Positions 28,446-38,159 of a DNA stretch of 64,000 nucleotides are shown here, in pieces. The stretch is from Hymenobacter ruricola (GTDB lineage Bacteria > Bacteroidota > Bacteroidia > Cytophagales > Hymenobacteraceae). Location: the NCBI RefSeq assembly GCF_015694525.1, contig NZ_JADQDM010000010.1, positions 62,001 through 126,000 of the forward strand, written 5' to 3'. Position 1 is the stretch's first letter, and every line of letters begins with the position of its first letter. A program made the position numbers and the translations under genes. The notes below the pieces were generated by a model. The model saw nothing but the letters and a program-made list of their open reading frames with translations, made no database searches and was not told the origin of the DNA.

Positions 28446-30488
28446 ATGCAACAATCACGCACTACCCATTCGCTTTCGGGCCAATGCGGCGAGGTTGGGA
28501 AAGGGTGGCGGCGGCTCTTGGCGGGCTTCGGCTTCCTGTTGATGGCATTCGTGGGAAGCAGTTTTCCGGCGCACGCCGCCCCCGAAGACACCCTCGTCGT
28601 CAACCCCGCCCAGTCGGCCATCTACCTCGACGAAAATTATTACAGCTTGCTGGAAGACCCCACGGGCCGGCTCAGCTTCGCCGAAGTGCACAGCCCGGCC
28701 TGGAGCCGGCGCTTCGAGCGGCTGCGCGGCTCGGGGCACCCGTCCAACATCAACCGCACCCAAAGCGCCTACTGGCTGCGCATCACCGTGCGCCACGCAC
28801 TCAACGAGACGGCCGCTTGGTACCTGGAGCTTTACGACTCGCACATTGGCCAGGCCGTGTTTTTCCGCCCCCGCCCTGGCGCCGCCGCAGGCTACGACAG
28901 CGTGGTGACGGGGGCCAGCCTCTCGTTTGCCACGCGCCCGCACCCTTATAAAAACTTCCTGTTTGACCTGCCGCCCCGACCGGGCCAGACGGCCACCTAC
29001 TACCTGCGCCTGCACTCCGACACCCGCACCAGCTTCCGGGCCATGCTGCACAGCGGGCCGGGACTGATTCCGGAGCTGTCGGTGCAGTACTGGTTGCTGG
29101 GCGTGTTCTATGGCGTGCTGGCCATCATGCTGCTTTACAACCTGATACTGTTCTTTTTTCTAAAAGAACAGACCTATTTATTCTACGTGCTCTACGTGCT
29201 GAGCGGCACGCTGCTGTTTCTGACGGAAGACGGGCTGGGGTTTCAGTACCTGTGGCCCGGTGGGCCGGGGCTCAACCATTTCATCGGCGCGGCGGCTCCG
29301 GTGCTGCTGCTCATCACGTTTGCAGTGTACGCCAGCGGCTTTCTCGACATGGCCTCTCGCCTGCCCACCTTGTACCGCGTGGGGCGCTGGGTGGTGGGCC
29401 TGAGCACCACGCTGCTGGTGCTCGACGCGGCCCTGATTCATTCGGGGTTTAGCTTCTGGCTGTACCTGCTGCCGTATGGGCTGCTGTATTACTCGGCTTT
29501 CCGGGCGTACCGGAGCGGGCTGCGGCCGGCCCGCTACCTGCTGCTGGCCCAGGCGCTGGTGGCCACCAGCCTGGTTTTCCTCATCATGCGCAAGCTGGGC
29601 ATTAATTTCTACAACAATGCCTACACCGTTTATAGCCTCTATGCTGCCTTCGTGGCCGAGGTGGTCATCCTGAGCTACGCGCTGGGCGAAAAGCTCAAAG
29701 GCCTGATGGACACCACCCTGCTCACCCAGCACCGCCTGCTGAAGCAGCTCCGCAAAAAGCACCAGGCCCAGGACCGCCTGGTGGAGCAAATGCGTGAAAA
29801 CCAGGAGCTAAAGGACCGCCTCAACTCCGAGCTGGAAGCCCTCGTGACCCAGCGCACCGCCGAGCTGCGCCGCCAAAACGACACCGTGGCCGCCCAAAAC
29901 CGTGAGTTGCTGGAAGCCAACGGCCTGCTGGCCCTGCAATCGGCGGCCATCGAGAACCTGAACGCCGAGCTTAGCCGCGACCTGCACGCCGAAAAGGCTG
30001 CCCGCATCGAAGCCCGCGAGGTAGACTTCGGCGAGTTCAGCCAGATTTACCCGGACAAGGATGCCTGCCTGCGCTACCTCGCCGACCTGAAATGGGGCCA
30101 CAGCAGCTACCGCTGCCGCAAATGCGGCCACGAGAAAAGCTGCGAAGCCCGCGAACCCCACGCCCGCCGCTGTACCCGCTGCCGCTACGTGGAGTCGGCC
30201 ACAGCCGGTACGCTGCTGCAGAAGTGCAAGTTTTCTATTGTGAAGGCCTTGTATGCCGTGTTTCTGCTGCACGCGCACAGAGGCAATTACTCGGCTTCGG
30301 AACTGGCCCGAGTGCTGGAGTTGCGCCAAGCCACCAGTTGGGCATTTGCGCAAAAGGTGCTGGCGGCCTTGCAGCGCCGCCGCCAGGCCGCCGACTACGA
30401 AGACGGCGAACCGTGGACGCACGTGCTGCTGGACGCTACCACCGAACCGGAACTGGCCGAAGAAGCCTCGGTGGATAGCGAGAAATAG
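28446..30488 (+). CDS. 7TMR-DISM receptor fused to IS1595-type transposase DNA-binding region
   Basis: 680 residues from the ATG at 28446. A signal sequence ends in FPAHA (about 44). Residues about 50-200 match the 7TMR-DISMED2 ectodomain (a jelly-roll thought to bind carbohydrate), with TQSAYWLRITVRHAL and YYLRLHS. Residues about 208-415 are seven membrane helices (7TMR-DISM), then a long coiled coil (about 425-530). Instead of a kinase comes the N-terminal part of an IS1595 transposase: FSQIYPDKDACLRYLADLKWG, a zinc ribbon with C557-x2-C560 and C576-x2-C579, then SATAGTLLQ and a helical segment with SASELARVLELRQATSWAF (about 585-650). The DDE catalytic domain is absent; an acidic tail ends the chain. 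The frame is continuous. Expected role: membrane-held, ligand-sensing DNA-binding regulator (inference). A glucan locus lies directly downstream. Confidence 0.9.
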   Translation: MQQSRTTHSLSGQCGEVGKGWRRLLAGFGFLLMAFVGSSFPAHAAPEDTLVVNPAQSAIYLDENYYSLLEDPTGRLSFAEVHSPAWSRRFERLRGSGHPSNINRTQSAYWLRITVRHALNETAAWYLELYDSHIGQAVFFRPRPGAAAGYDSVVTGASLSFATRPHPYKNFLFDLPPRPGQTATYYLRLHSDTRTSFRAMLHSGPGLIPELSVQYWLLGVFYGVLAIMLLYNLILFFFLKEQTYLFYVLYVLSGTLLFLTEDGLGFQYLWPGGPGLNHFIGAAAPVLLLITFAVYASGFLDMASRLPTLYRVGRWVVGLSTTLLVLDAALIHSGFSFWLYLLPYGLLYYSAFRAYRSGLRPARYLLLAQALVATSLVFLIMRKLGINFYNNAYTVYSLYAAFVAEVVILSYALGEKLKGLMDTTLLTQHRLLKQLRKKHQAQDRLVEQMRENQELKDRLNSELEALVTQRTAELRRQNDTVAAQNRELLEANGLLALQSAAIENLNAELSRDLHAEKAARIEAREVDFGEFSQIYPDKDACLRYLADLKWGHSSYRCRKCGHEKSCEAREPHARRCTRCRYVESATAGTLLQKCKFSIVKALYAVFLLHAHRGNYSASELARVLELRQATSWAFAQKVLAALQRRRQAADYEDGEPWTHVLLDATTEPELAEEASVDSEK

Positions 30489-30903
30489 CCAGGCATTTGC
30501 CCGGCAACGATTGCGACGAGGCGGTTTACCCTGATTGGGCACTGGCAACTCGTGCAGACAAATAATCTGTCGGAGTACGGGCGCAGGTAGCTGAAGAGTA
30601 ATTTTTTTCTGATTGCAAGCGTTTTTTTTCGTTGTTTTTTAGACCAAGAACCAATTCCACGAAAAGGCGCTGCCCGATGCGGCAAGCCCTAAAGCCTGTT
30701 GTGTGTGTGTGCAGCAAGCGTATAAGCATTAGGTGGGGCAAACGCAAAAACAGCCAAAACAGCCAATAGACGCAGTTTTCGTTCTTGCATTTGCCAAACA
30801 CGCCCTTATACATTTGAGCGTCCTATCCCACCTGACGCTCGTGTTTTTTACCGCTGCCACCTTCTTTTTGAAAGTGCCTGCCCGTGCCCCACTGCCGGCG
30901 TTT
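30489..30903. other. Control region between receptor fusion and GH3 gene
   Basis: 415 bases, AT-rich for this genome, with T-runs at about 30600-30640 and a (GT)n stretch near 30700. It holds a clear -7 element TACATTTG at 30809-30816. The GH3 frame is open from 30733 but has no protein-like features before the ATG at 30904. No other gene seen. It is the natural place for the operator of the glucan locus. Confidence 0.6.
30809..30816 (+). promoter_or_regulatory. Candidate -7 element (TACATTTG) of the glucan locus
   Basis: Exact match to TANNTTTG, with TTG at 30785-30787, 21 bases upstream. It would start transcription near 30822 and leave a leader of about 80 bases before the GH3 ATG at 30904. 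Confidence 0.6.
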
Positions 30904-33300
30904 ATGCGCCGTCACCGCTGGCCCGCGCACCTGCTGACCATGGCGCTGTGCCTCGGGTGTCAGCGGGCGGCGGTGCCTACCGTTGCAGTGGCTCCAGCAG
31001 TCTCAGCGAGCGCGCCGGTGGCAGCCAACCGGCCCGAAACTACTTTCAGCCCGCGGGTGCAGCAACTGCTGGCTCAGATGACGCTGGAGGAGAAAATCGG
31101 GCAGATGACCCAGCTCAACATTTCGGCCATCAACACCACGGGCGAAGACAAGGACGTGGTGTTGGACTCAGCCAAGGCAACTGCTTTGGTACGGGACTTT
31201 CACGTCGGCTCGTTCATCAACGGTCAGGCAGTGCCGGCCGCGCAGTGGCTGCGCTACGTGGCCGCGCTCCAGCGCATTGCCCTGCGCGAGTCGCGGCTGC
31301 ACGTGCCCATCATCTACGGCATCGACCACATGCATGGGGCCAGCTACGTAAGTGGCACCACCATTTTCCCGCACAATCTCAACCTGGGTGCCACCTTCAA
31401 CCCCGAGCTGGCCCGCCAAACCGCCCGCGCCACCGTGCTGGAATCGGCGGACTTGGGCCACCGCTGGCAGTTCTCGCCGGTGCTGGACCTGGGCGTGAAC
31501 ACCTACTGGCCGCGGCTCTACGAAACCTACGGCGAAGACCCGCTGGTAGCGGCTACGCTGGGCGCGGCTTACGTGCGGGAGCTGCAGTCTAATAACGACA
31601 TAGCCCCTTACAAAGTAGCGGCTTGCGCCAAGCACTTTCTTGGGTACTCAGACCCGCGCAACGGGTGGGACCGCACCAACGCCCTCATTCCCGACCAGCG
31701 CTTGCAGGAGTTCTTTCGTCCTTCGTTCCAAGCCGCAATCGATTCCGGGGTGAAGAGCGTGATGGTAAATTCCGGCGAAATTAACGGGGAAGCCGTGCAC
31801 GCGTCGAAGGCCATTCTCACCGACTTGCTGCGCCGCCAGATGGGCTTCCGGGGTGTGGTGGTGACGGATTGGGAGGACATCAACCGCATGGCGCGTGTGC
31901 AGAAAGTGGCCGCCAACGAAAAGGAAGCCACCTGGATGGCCATCGACGCCGGCATCGACGTGGCCATGACGCCCTACAACACCAACTTCTGCCGCTACGC
32001 CAAAGAGCTGGTGCAGGAGGGCCGCCTAAGCGAGGAGCGCATCACGCTTTCGGCGGGCCGGATGTTGCAGATGAAGGATGAAATTGGCCTCTTTGAAACC
32101 CCGCTGCCGCGCGCCGACCGGCTGGCCCGCGTGGGCGACCCGGCCCTGCGCGCCCAGGCCGTGGCGGCGGCTCGCGAGTCGCTGGTGTTGCTGAAAAACG
32201 AGAAGAACGTGCTGCCGCTGGCTCCGGCCCTCGTGAAGCGCCTGTTGGTACTCGGGCCCTCGGCCGAGTCGCGGGCCAACCTGTGTGGCGGCTGGACGCT
32301 GGCCTGGCAGGGCCGCGCTGAAGAAGCGTACCCTAAAGACGTGCCCACGCTGGTGGAAGCCCTGCGGAAGGAGTACCCCCACGCCATTATTGAAACGCTG
32401 CCCGGCCGCGACTCTAAAGGCAAGTCCTTGCTGGCCAGCGCGGGAGCCGCCGCGAAGCGGGCCGATGCCGTGGTGCTGGCCCTGGGCGAGCGGCCGTATA
32501 CCGAAGTGCTGGGTAATACCTCGGACCTGACCCTGCCCGACGACCAGCAGCAGCTGGCGCGCGCGGCGCAGGCCAGCGGCAAGCCCACGGTGCTGGTCGT
32601 CATCGGCGGCCGGCCGAGCATTGTGCGGGCGGTGGCGGGCGCCAGTTCGGCCGTTATCTGGGCGGGACTGCCGGGCTACGGCGGGGGCACGGCGCTGGCC
32701 GAAGTCATCAGCGGCAAAACCAATCCGAGCGGCAAGCTGCCGTTTACTTACCCGCAATTTGCCGGCCACGTCACCAACTACCACCACGACGCCAACGAGA
32801 ACAGCGCCGACCTGCGCGACTTCGCGGCCGGCTTTGCCCCGGCTGGGGCCAAGTATACAAGCAACATGCTCACCGAGTTTGGCGAAGGCCTGAGCTACAC
32901 TTCCTACCGCTACTCGGGGCTGACGTTGAGCGACTCGGTACTCACTGGAACCGGCGCCAAGCTGCGCGCCACCGTGCAGGTGGCCAACACCGGCGCCCGC
33001 GCCGGGCAGGAAGCGGCCCTGTGGTTTCTGACCGACGAGGTGGGTCGGATTGCGCGGCCGGTGCGCCTGCTCAAGCACTTCGAGAAGCAGCCCTACGCCG
33101 CCGGGCAAAGCCGGAAACTGACCTTCGACATCGACCCGCTGCGCGACCTGAGCTACCCCGACGGCCAGGGCCGGCCGCAGCTCGAAGACGGCTGGTACAC
33201 GCTGCGGGTGGGTACGGAGCAGGCGCGGTTCCGCTACGCGGGCGGCGCCAGTGCCCACAGTGTTCCCGCTCCGGCCAAAACTACTGGCTCAACGAACTAA
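30904..33300 (+). CDS. GH3 beta-glucosidase, lipoprotein
   Basis: 798 residues from the ATG at 30904, which gives a lipoprotein signal (LLTMALCLGC). A GH3 N-terminal barrel runs from about 40, with MTLEEKIGQMTQ, IIYGIDHMHGA, KHFLGYSDP and the nucleophile Asp322 in VVTDWEDI. The C-terminal alpha/beta sandwich has PLAPALVKRLLVLGP and WAGLPGYGGG; a fibronectin-III-like domain closes the chain. It would be anchored outside the inner membrane and cut glucose from beta-gluco-oligosaccharides. First gene of the locus, followed by susC after 83 bases. Upstream frame to 30733 is rejected on the promoter position. Confidence 0.93.
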   Translation: MRRHRWPAHLLTMALCLGCQRAAVPTVAVAPAVSASAPVAANRPETTFSPRVQQLLAQMTLEEKIGQMTQLNISAINTTGEDKDVVLDSAKATALVRDFHVGSFINGQAVPAAQWLRYVAALQRIALRESRLHVPIIYGIDHMHGASYVSGTTIFPHNLNLGATFNPELARQTARATVLESADLGHRWQFSPVLDLGVNTYWPRLYETYGEDPLVAATLGAAYVRELQSNNDIAPYKVAACAKHFLGYSDPRNGWDRTNALIPDQRLQEFFRPSFQAAIDSGVKSVMVNSGEINGEAVHASKAILTDLLRRQMGFRGVVVTDWEDINRMARVQKVAANEKEATWMAIDAGIDVAMTPYNTNFCRYAKELVQEGRLSEERITLSAGRMLQMKDEIGLFETPLPRADRLARVGDPALRAQAVAAARESLVLLKNEKNVLPLAPALVKRLLVLGPSAESRANLCGGWTLAWQGRAEEAYPKDVPTLVEALRKEYPHAIIETLPGRDSKGKSLLASAGAAAKRADAVVLALGERPYTEVLGNTSDLTLPDDQQQLARAAQASGKPTVLVVIGGRPSIVRAVAGASSAVIWAGLPGYGGGTALAEVISGKTNPSGKLPFTYPQFAGHVTNYHHDANENSADLRDFAAGFAPAGAKYTSNMLTEFGEGLSYTSYRYSGLTLSDSVLTGTGAKLRATVQVANTGARAGQEAALWFLTDEVGRIARPVRLLKHFEKQPYAAGQSRKLTFDIDPLRDLSYPDGQGRPQLEDGWYTLRVGTEQARFRYAGGASAHSVPAPAKTTGSTN

Positions 33301-33383
33301 TTTAATTAATCTGATTTGCGGTGCCTTGCTGGTACCGGTGCTACAGCTTTTCATTTTTTCCCACCCACTTCACAATTCTCATT

Positions 33384-36300
33384 ATGAAGCGACTTGTTTA
33401 CTTAAATACGCTGCTCCACCGTTCGGCGGTGGTGTTGGCATGCGGGCTTCCGGTGCTGGCGCACAGTGCGCCGGTGGCGGCAGCGCACCCGCTGGTTCGG
33501 CCGGCGGCCGAGGTGCCCGTGAGCGGGCGCGTGACCGGGCCCGACGGGACTGGCCTGCCCGGCGTGACGGTGCTCGTGCGGGGCACCTCCGTGGGCACCA
33601 GCACCAACGCCGATGGTGCCTTCAGCCTGACAGCACCCGAGGGTAGCACGCTGGTGTTCAGCTTTATAGGCTACACCACCCAAACCGTGGTGGTGACGGC
33701 TGCCAACGCCAGCGCCGTGAGCGTGAGCCTGAAAGAAGATGCCCAGAAGCTGAATGAAGTGGTGGTGGTGGGGTACGGCACCCAGGAGCGGGGCAGTGTG
33801 ACGGGCGCCATTTCGTCGGTGGGCTCGGCCGACATCGTGCGCCAGCCCGTGCCCGACGTGACCCAGGCCATTCAGGGCAAGGTTTCCGGCGTCACCATCA
33901 CCTCCAACGGCGGGGCGCCCGGCGGGGCGGCGGGCACGGCCATTCGGGTGCGCGGCATCACGTCGGCCGGCAATAACAACCCGCTCTTCGTGGTCGACGG
34001 CTTTCCGCTGCCCGACAATGGCGACAGCCAGCTGAACGCCATCAGTCCCAACGACATCGAAACGATTGACATCCTGAAAGACGCTTCGGCCACCGCCATC
34101 TACGGCGTGCGCGCGGCCAACGGGGTGGTTATCATCACGACCAAGCGGGGCAAAGCCGGCAAAACCAACGTCAACGTCGATGCTTACCGGGGCGTGCAGA
34201 TTCTGGCGCGCAAGCTGGACTTGCTCAACGCCAAAGAGTACGCCACCATCAACAACGAGTCGCTCATTGCCGCCGGCAAGCCCATTGCGCTCGACAAGCT
34301 GCGCGACCCAAATTCGCTGGGTGAAGGCACCGACTGGCAGGACCTGCTGTTCCGCCAGGCCAAGATTCAGAACTACTCGCTCTCGACCACGGGCGGCAGC
34401 GAGAAGGCCCGCTACGCGCTGTCGGGCACCTACTTCCAGCAGGACGGCATCATCGTAGGCACCAATTTCGAGCGCTTTACGCTGCGGGCCAACGGCGACG
34501 TGCAGATTGGCAAAATGCTAAAAATCGGCAATAGCATCTCGCTCACGCACCTGGGCGACCGGCAGGTGTCGAGCAACGGCGGCGGCAACGGCGGCAACAA
34601 CGAATACGGCGCCGTGCAGCAGCTGCTGCGCATTCCACCCACGGTGCAGGCCTACCGCCCCGACGGCTACTGGTACCAGCCCAACGGCGCGGCCGACAAC
34701 TTCACGGAAGAAAACCCGCTGGCCACTTCGCTGCGCACCAACCAGAAGTTCACCCGCAACCGCGCCATCACCACGTTCTACGCCGAGCTGGAGCCGCTGA
34801 AAGGCTTGCGCTTCCGCACCAACGTGGGCGTTGACATGATTTACGACAACTTCAACAGCTTCTCGCCCAAGGGCCCCGAACTGGCCGGCTACACGCAACG
34901 CTACACCACGGCCGGCGCCTCAGCCACGTCGAGCTACGCGCCGACTTACCTGATTGAGAACACGGCCACCTACGACCGCACGTTCGGCGGCGACAAGCAC
35001 CACGTCACGTTCCTGGTGGGCCAGTCGGCGCAGGAGTTTAACTTCAGCAACATCTCGGCCAACCGGACGCAGTACCTGCGCAACGACCTGCAGACCATCA
35101 ACTCGGGCCCCATCAACCCGCTGCTCAGCAACGGGGGGACCGTGGACCCGCCCCGGCGCCTGGCCAGCTACTTCAGCCGCCTGAACTACGAGTTTGCCGG
35201 CAAGTACATCGTCCAGGCCACGTTGCGCTACGACGGGTCGTCGCGCTTCCAGCCGGGCAACAAGTTCGGCTTCTTCCCCGGCGGCTCGGTGGGCTGGCGC
35301 ATTTCGGAGGAGGAATTCCTGAAAGGCAACCGCACCGTCAGCAACCTGAAGCTGCGCGCCGGCTACGGTCGGGTGGGCAACGAGTTGAACGCCGGTCGCT
35401 TCGCCTATTTGTATTCCATCAACTTTGGCATCAACTACCCGTTTGGCTCAGACGGGGCCCTCAACACGGGCGGGGCACCCACGCGCCTGCCCAACCCCAA
35501 CCTGCGCTGGGAATACAACGACCAGGCCAACATCGGGCTGGACATGGGCTTTATGGACAACCGGTTTGAAGCCAGCATCGACCTCTACAACCGCAACTCG
35601 CCCAACCTGATTGCGGGCGTGCCGCCGTCCTTGGTGTCGGGCACTTACGAGTCGGTGAACGCCAACGCCGCTTCGGCTTACAACCGCGGCATCGACCTCT
35701 CGCTGACCTCGCACAACTTCACCGGGGGGGCCGATGGCGCGCTGAACTGGTCGACCACGCTGAACTTCTCGGCCTTCAAAACCCGCCTGGAGTCGCTGGG
35801 CGCCGGCATCCCCTACAACGGCCTGACGTCGCTGAGCGGCACCATTGTGCGCTACGACGTCAACCAGGCCTTTGGCTCCTTCTACGGTTACGTGGCCGAC
35901 GGCCTGATTCAAAGCCAGGAAGAGCTGAACGGCCTGAACGCGGCAGCCAAAGCCGGCTCGGCCAAGGCCGACTTTTACCAGCTCAGCGGCACCGGCCCCG
36001 GCGACATCAAGTTCAAGGACCTGAACGGCGACGGCACCATCACCGACAAGGACCGCACGTTCATCGGCAATCCGAACCCCGACTTTTCGTTCGGCATGAC
36101 CAACACGGCCAGCTACAAAAACTTTGACCTGAGCTTCTTCATCCAGGGCGTGCGCGGCAACGACGTGTACAACCTCAACCGCTACATCACGGAAAGCGCG
36201 CTGTATAGCACCACCAACGGCACTACCCGCATCCTGGGCCGCTGGACCGGCCCGGGCACGAGCAACGACATTCCGCGCGCCATCAACGGCGACCCGAACA

Positions 36301-36560
36301 GCAACCTGCGCGTGTCGACCCACTACATCGAGGACGGCTCCTACGTGCGCCTCAAGAACCTGACGCTGGGCTACTCGCTGCCCCGCGCCGTGCTGAGCCG
36401 CATTTCGGCCGCTCAGATTCGCGTGTACTTCACGGCCCAAAACCTGATAACGCTCACCAAGTACACCGGCTTCGACCCGGAGGTGAGCGCCAGCGGCGTC
36501 GACCTGGGCATTTACCCCCAAACCCGCGTTTTCCTCGGCGGCTTGAACATCGGGTTCTAA
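33384..36560 (+). CDS. SusC-like TonB-dependent outer-membrane transporter
   Basis: 1058 residues from the ATG at 33384 with a signal region ending near AHS/AAA. Residues about 45-125: carboxypeptidase-regulatory-like domain (SGRVTGPDGTGLPGVTVL, FIGYTTQTV). Then the TonB box region and plug (LNEVVVVGYGTQERGSVTGA, VRGITSAGNNNPLFVVDG, DASATAIYGVRAANGV), then a 22-strand barrel to the end (RVFLGGLNIGF). It imports oligosaccharides captured by the SusD partner, encoded next. The SusC-SusD-PKD-GH16 order points to a beta-glucan such as laminarin. Confidence 0.95.
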   Translation: MKRLVYLNTLLHRSAVVLACGLPVLAHSAPVAAAHPLVRPAAEVPVSGRVTGPDGTGLPGVTVLVRGTSVGTSTNADGAFSLTAPEGSTLVFSFIGYTTQTVVVTAANASAVSVSLKEDAQKLNEVVVVGYGTQERGSVTGAISSVGSADIVRQPVPDVTQAIQGKVSGVTITSNGGAPGGAAGTAIRVRGITSAGNNNPLFVVDGFPLPDNGDSQLNAISPNDIETIDILKDASATAIYGVRAANGVVIITTKRGKAGKTNVNVDAYRGVQILARKLDLLNAKEYATINNESLIAAGKPIALDKLRDPNSLGEGTDWQDLLFRQAKIQNYSLSTTGGSEKARYALSGTYFQQDGIIVGTNFERFTLRANGDVQIGKMLKIGNSISLTHLGDRQVSSNGGGNGGNNEYGAVQQLLRIPPTVQAYRPDGYWYQPNGAADNFTEENPLATSLRTNQKFTRNRAITTFYAELEPLKGLRFRTNVGVDMIYDNFNSFSPKGPELAGYTQRYTTAGASATSSYAPTYLIENTATYDRTFGGDKHHVTFLVGQSAQEFNFSNISANRTQYLRNDLQTINSGPINPLLSNGGTVDPPRRLASYFSRLNYEFAGKYIVQATLRYDGSSRFQPGNKFGFFPGGSVGWRISEEEFLKGNRTVSNLKLRAGYGRVGNELNAGRFAYLYSINFGINYPFGSDGALNTGGAPTRLPNPNLRWEYNDQANIGLDMGFMDNRFEASIDLYNRNSPNLIAGVPPSLVSGTYESVNANAASAYNRGIDLSLTSHNFTGGADGALNWSTTLNFSAFKTRLESLGAGIPYNGLTSLSGTIVRYDVNQAFGSFYGYVADGLIQSQEELNGLNAAAKAGSAKADFYQLSGTGPGDIKFKDLNGDGTITDKDRTFIGNPNPDFSFGMTNTASYKNFDLSFFIQGVRGNDVYNLNRYITESALYSTTNGTTRILGRWTGPGTSNDIPRAINGDPNSNLRVSTHYIEDGSYVRLKNLTLGYSLPRAVLSRISAAQIRVYFTAQNLITLTKYTGFDPEVSASGVDLGIYPQTRVFLGGLNIGF

Positions 36561-36587
36561 TCCTTTTACATTCCCACCACCACTGTC

Positions 36588-38123
36588 ATGACCATCTCAA
36601 AATTTACCTGCGGCACTTTCCTGCTTTCCCTGGGCCTGCTGCTGGGCGGCTGCGGCGAGAAGTTTCTGGAAGAAGCCCCCGTTGACCAGATTACGGACGC
36701 CAACTTTTATCAAAGCCAGCAAGACGCCATCCAGGCCACCAACGCCGCCTACAGCGAGTTGACCAAGGAAGGCCAGTACAACCTATCCATGTGGGCCTTC
36801 GACATCTGGGCCGACAACTCCGTGTCGGGTGGCGACGACGGCAACGACGCCGTGGAGTACAAGCAGCTGGAATCCTTCAGCATTCCGAGCACCAACATCG
36901 TGGCCACCCGCCTCTGGGGCGGCTGCTTCGTGGGTCTGCAGCGGGCCAACTTGGTGCTGCAGAAAGTGCCCGGCATTGCCAACATGGACCCCGCCATCAA
37001 GAACCGCTGCCTGGGCGAAGCCCAGTTCCTGCGGGCCAAGTTCTACTTCGACCTGGTGCGGGCCTACGGCGACGTGCCCCTGTTCACGGCCCCGCCGGCC
37101 AGCCCGGAAGCGGTGAACATTCCGCGTACCCCCGCCGCGCAGGTGTACGCCCAAATCGAAAAAGACCTGGCCGACGCCTACAACAACCTGCCGCCTTCCT
37201 ACTCGGGCGCCGACCTGGGCCGCGCCACCAAGTGGGCCGCCGCTGGCCTGCTGGCCAAAGTGTACATCACCGAAGGCAAGAAAGCCGACGCCGCCACCTG
37301 GGCCCGCCGGGTCATCACGAGCTCGGGCAAGACGATGTGGGACAACTACGCCGACAACTTCAAGCCAGCCAACGAGAATCGCAACGACAAAGAGTCGCTG
37401 TTTGAGGTGCAGTATGTGAACGGCCACAACGAGTACGACCGCAACAACGTGGGCTCGGCCATGAACGAGTTCTTCGCCCCCCGCGGCTCGAACCAAACGG
37501 CCGGCAGCGGCTACGGCTTCAATGTGCCGGAGCCCGACTTCGTGAACGGCTACGAGGCCGGCGACACGCGCAAGGCGGCCACCATCTGGGTGCCCGGCGA
37601 CGTGTACCCCGACGGCAACCGGCAGTCGGCGCGGGCCACGGGCTCGCCCTTCGGCTACAACGTGAAGAAGTGGTTTACGGGCAAGGTGAACACCAACATC
37701 TGGGACTCGCCGCTGAACGTGCCCGTGCTGCGCCTGGCCGAGATGTACCTGATTGTGGCCGAGGCCGTGGGCCCGACCGCCGAAGGCCTGGAAGCCATCA
37801 ACAAAGTGCGGCGCCGCGCCTTTGGCCTGCCCATCGACGTGGCTTCCCCCGCGCACGATTTGACGGCCGCCACAACCGACTTCACGGGCGCTGTGCTGCG
37901 CGAACGCAAGTACGAGCTGGCGTTTGAGTTCGACCGCTGGTTTGACCTGAAGCGCTACAACGGCACGCCTTACGGCCTCATTCCGGTGATGACGGCCCAG
38001 GCCGCCTACCTGCGCACGCTGGGCATTCAGCGTGCCGTGCCCACGGCCACCAACCTGGTGCTGCCCATTCCGCAGTCGGAACTGGACGCCAACCCCGGCC
38101 TGGTACAGAACCCCGGCTACTAA
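36588..38123 (+). CDS. SusD/RagB-like glycan-binding lipoprotein
   Basis: 511 residues. Lipobox in LGLLLGGC, then FLEEAPVDQITDANFYQS, the classic SusD N-terminus. TPR-like helices follow (FLRAKFYFDLVRAYGDVPLF, AQVYAQIEKDLADAYNNLP; cores FYFDLVRAYGDVPL and DLADAYNNLP), and near the end RERKYELAFEFDRWFDLKRY and LPIPQSELDANPGLVQNPGY, as usual. It sits on the cell surface over the SusC barrel and binds the glycan. 27 bases after susC. Confidence 0.95.
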   Translation: MTISKFTCGTFLLSLGLLLGGCGEKFLEEAPVDQITDANFYQSQQDAIQATNAAYSELTKEGQYNLSMWAFDIWADNSVSGGDDGNDAVEYKQLESFSIPSTNIVATRLWGGCFVGLQRANLVLQKVPGIANMDPAIKNRCLGEAQFLRAKFYFDLVRAYGDVPLFTAPPASPEAVNIPRTPAAQVYAQIEKDLADAYNNLPPSYSGADLGRATKWAAAGLLAKVYITEGKKADAATWARRVITSSGKTMWDNYADNFKPANENRNDKESLFEVQYVNGHNEYDRNNVGSAMNEFFAPRGSNQTAGSGYGFNVPEPDFVNGYEAGDTRKAATIWVPGDVYPDGNRQSARATGSPFGYNVKKWFTGKVNTNIWDSPLNVPVLRLAEMYLIVAEAVGPTAEGLEAINKVRRRAFGLPIDVASPAHDLTAATTDFTGAVLRERKYELAFEFDRWFDLKRYNGTPYGLIPVMTAQAAYLRTLGIQRAVPTATNLVLPIPQSELDANPGLVQNPGY

Positions 38124-38159
38124 GCCGCCTTCGCTCACATTTTCAGCTTTACACCGCTC

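Noticed and set aside
30020-30488. Remnant of an IS1595 insertion
   Set aside because: The zinc-ribbon part is in frame with the coiled coil, has no terminal inverted repeats or target duplication that I can see, and the frame ends in a normal stop; a fusion is the simpler reading.
30733-30903. Longer N-terminus for the first GH3 gene
   Set aside because: A -7 element at 30809-30816 lies inside it, and the ATG at 30904 gives a proper lipoprotein signal.
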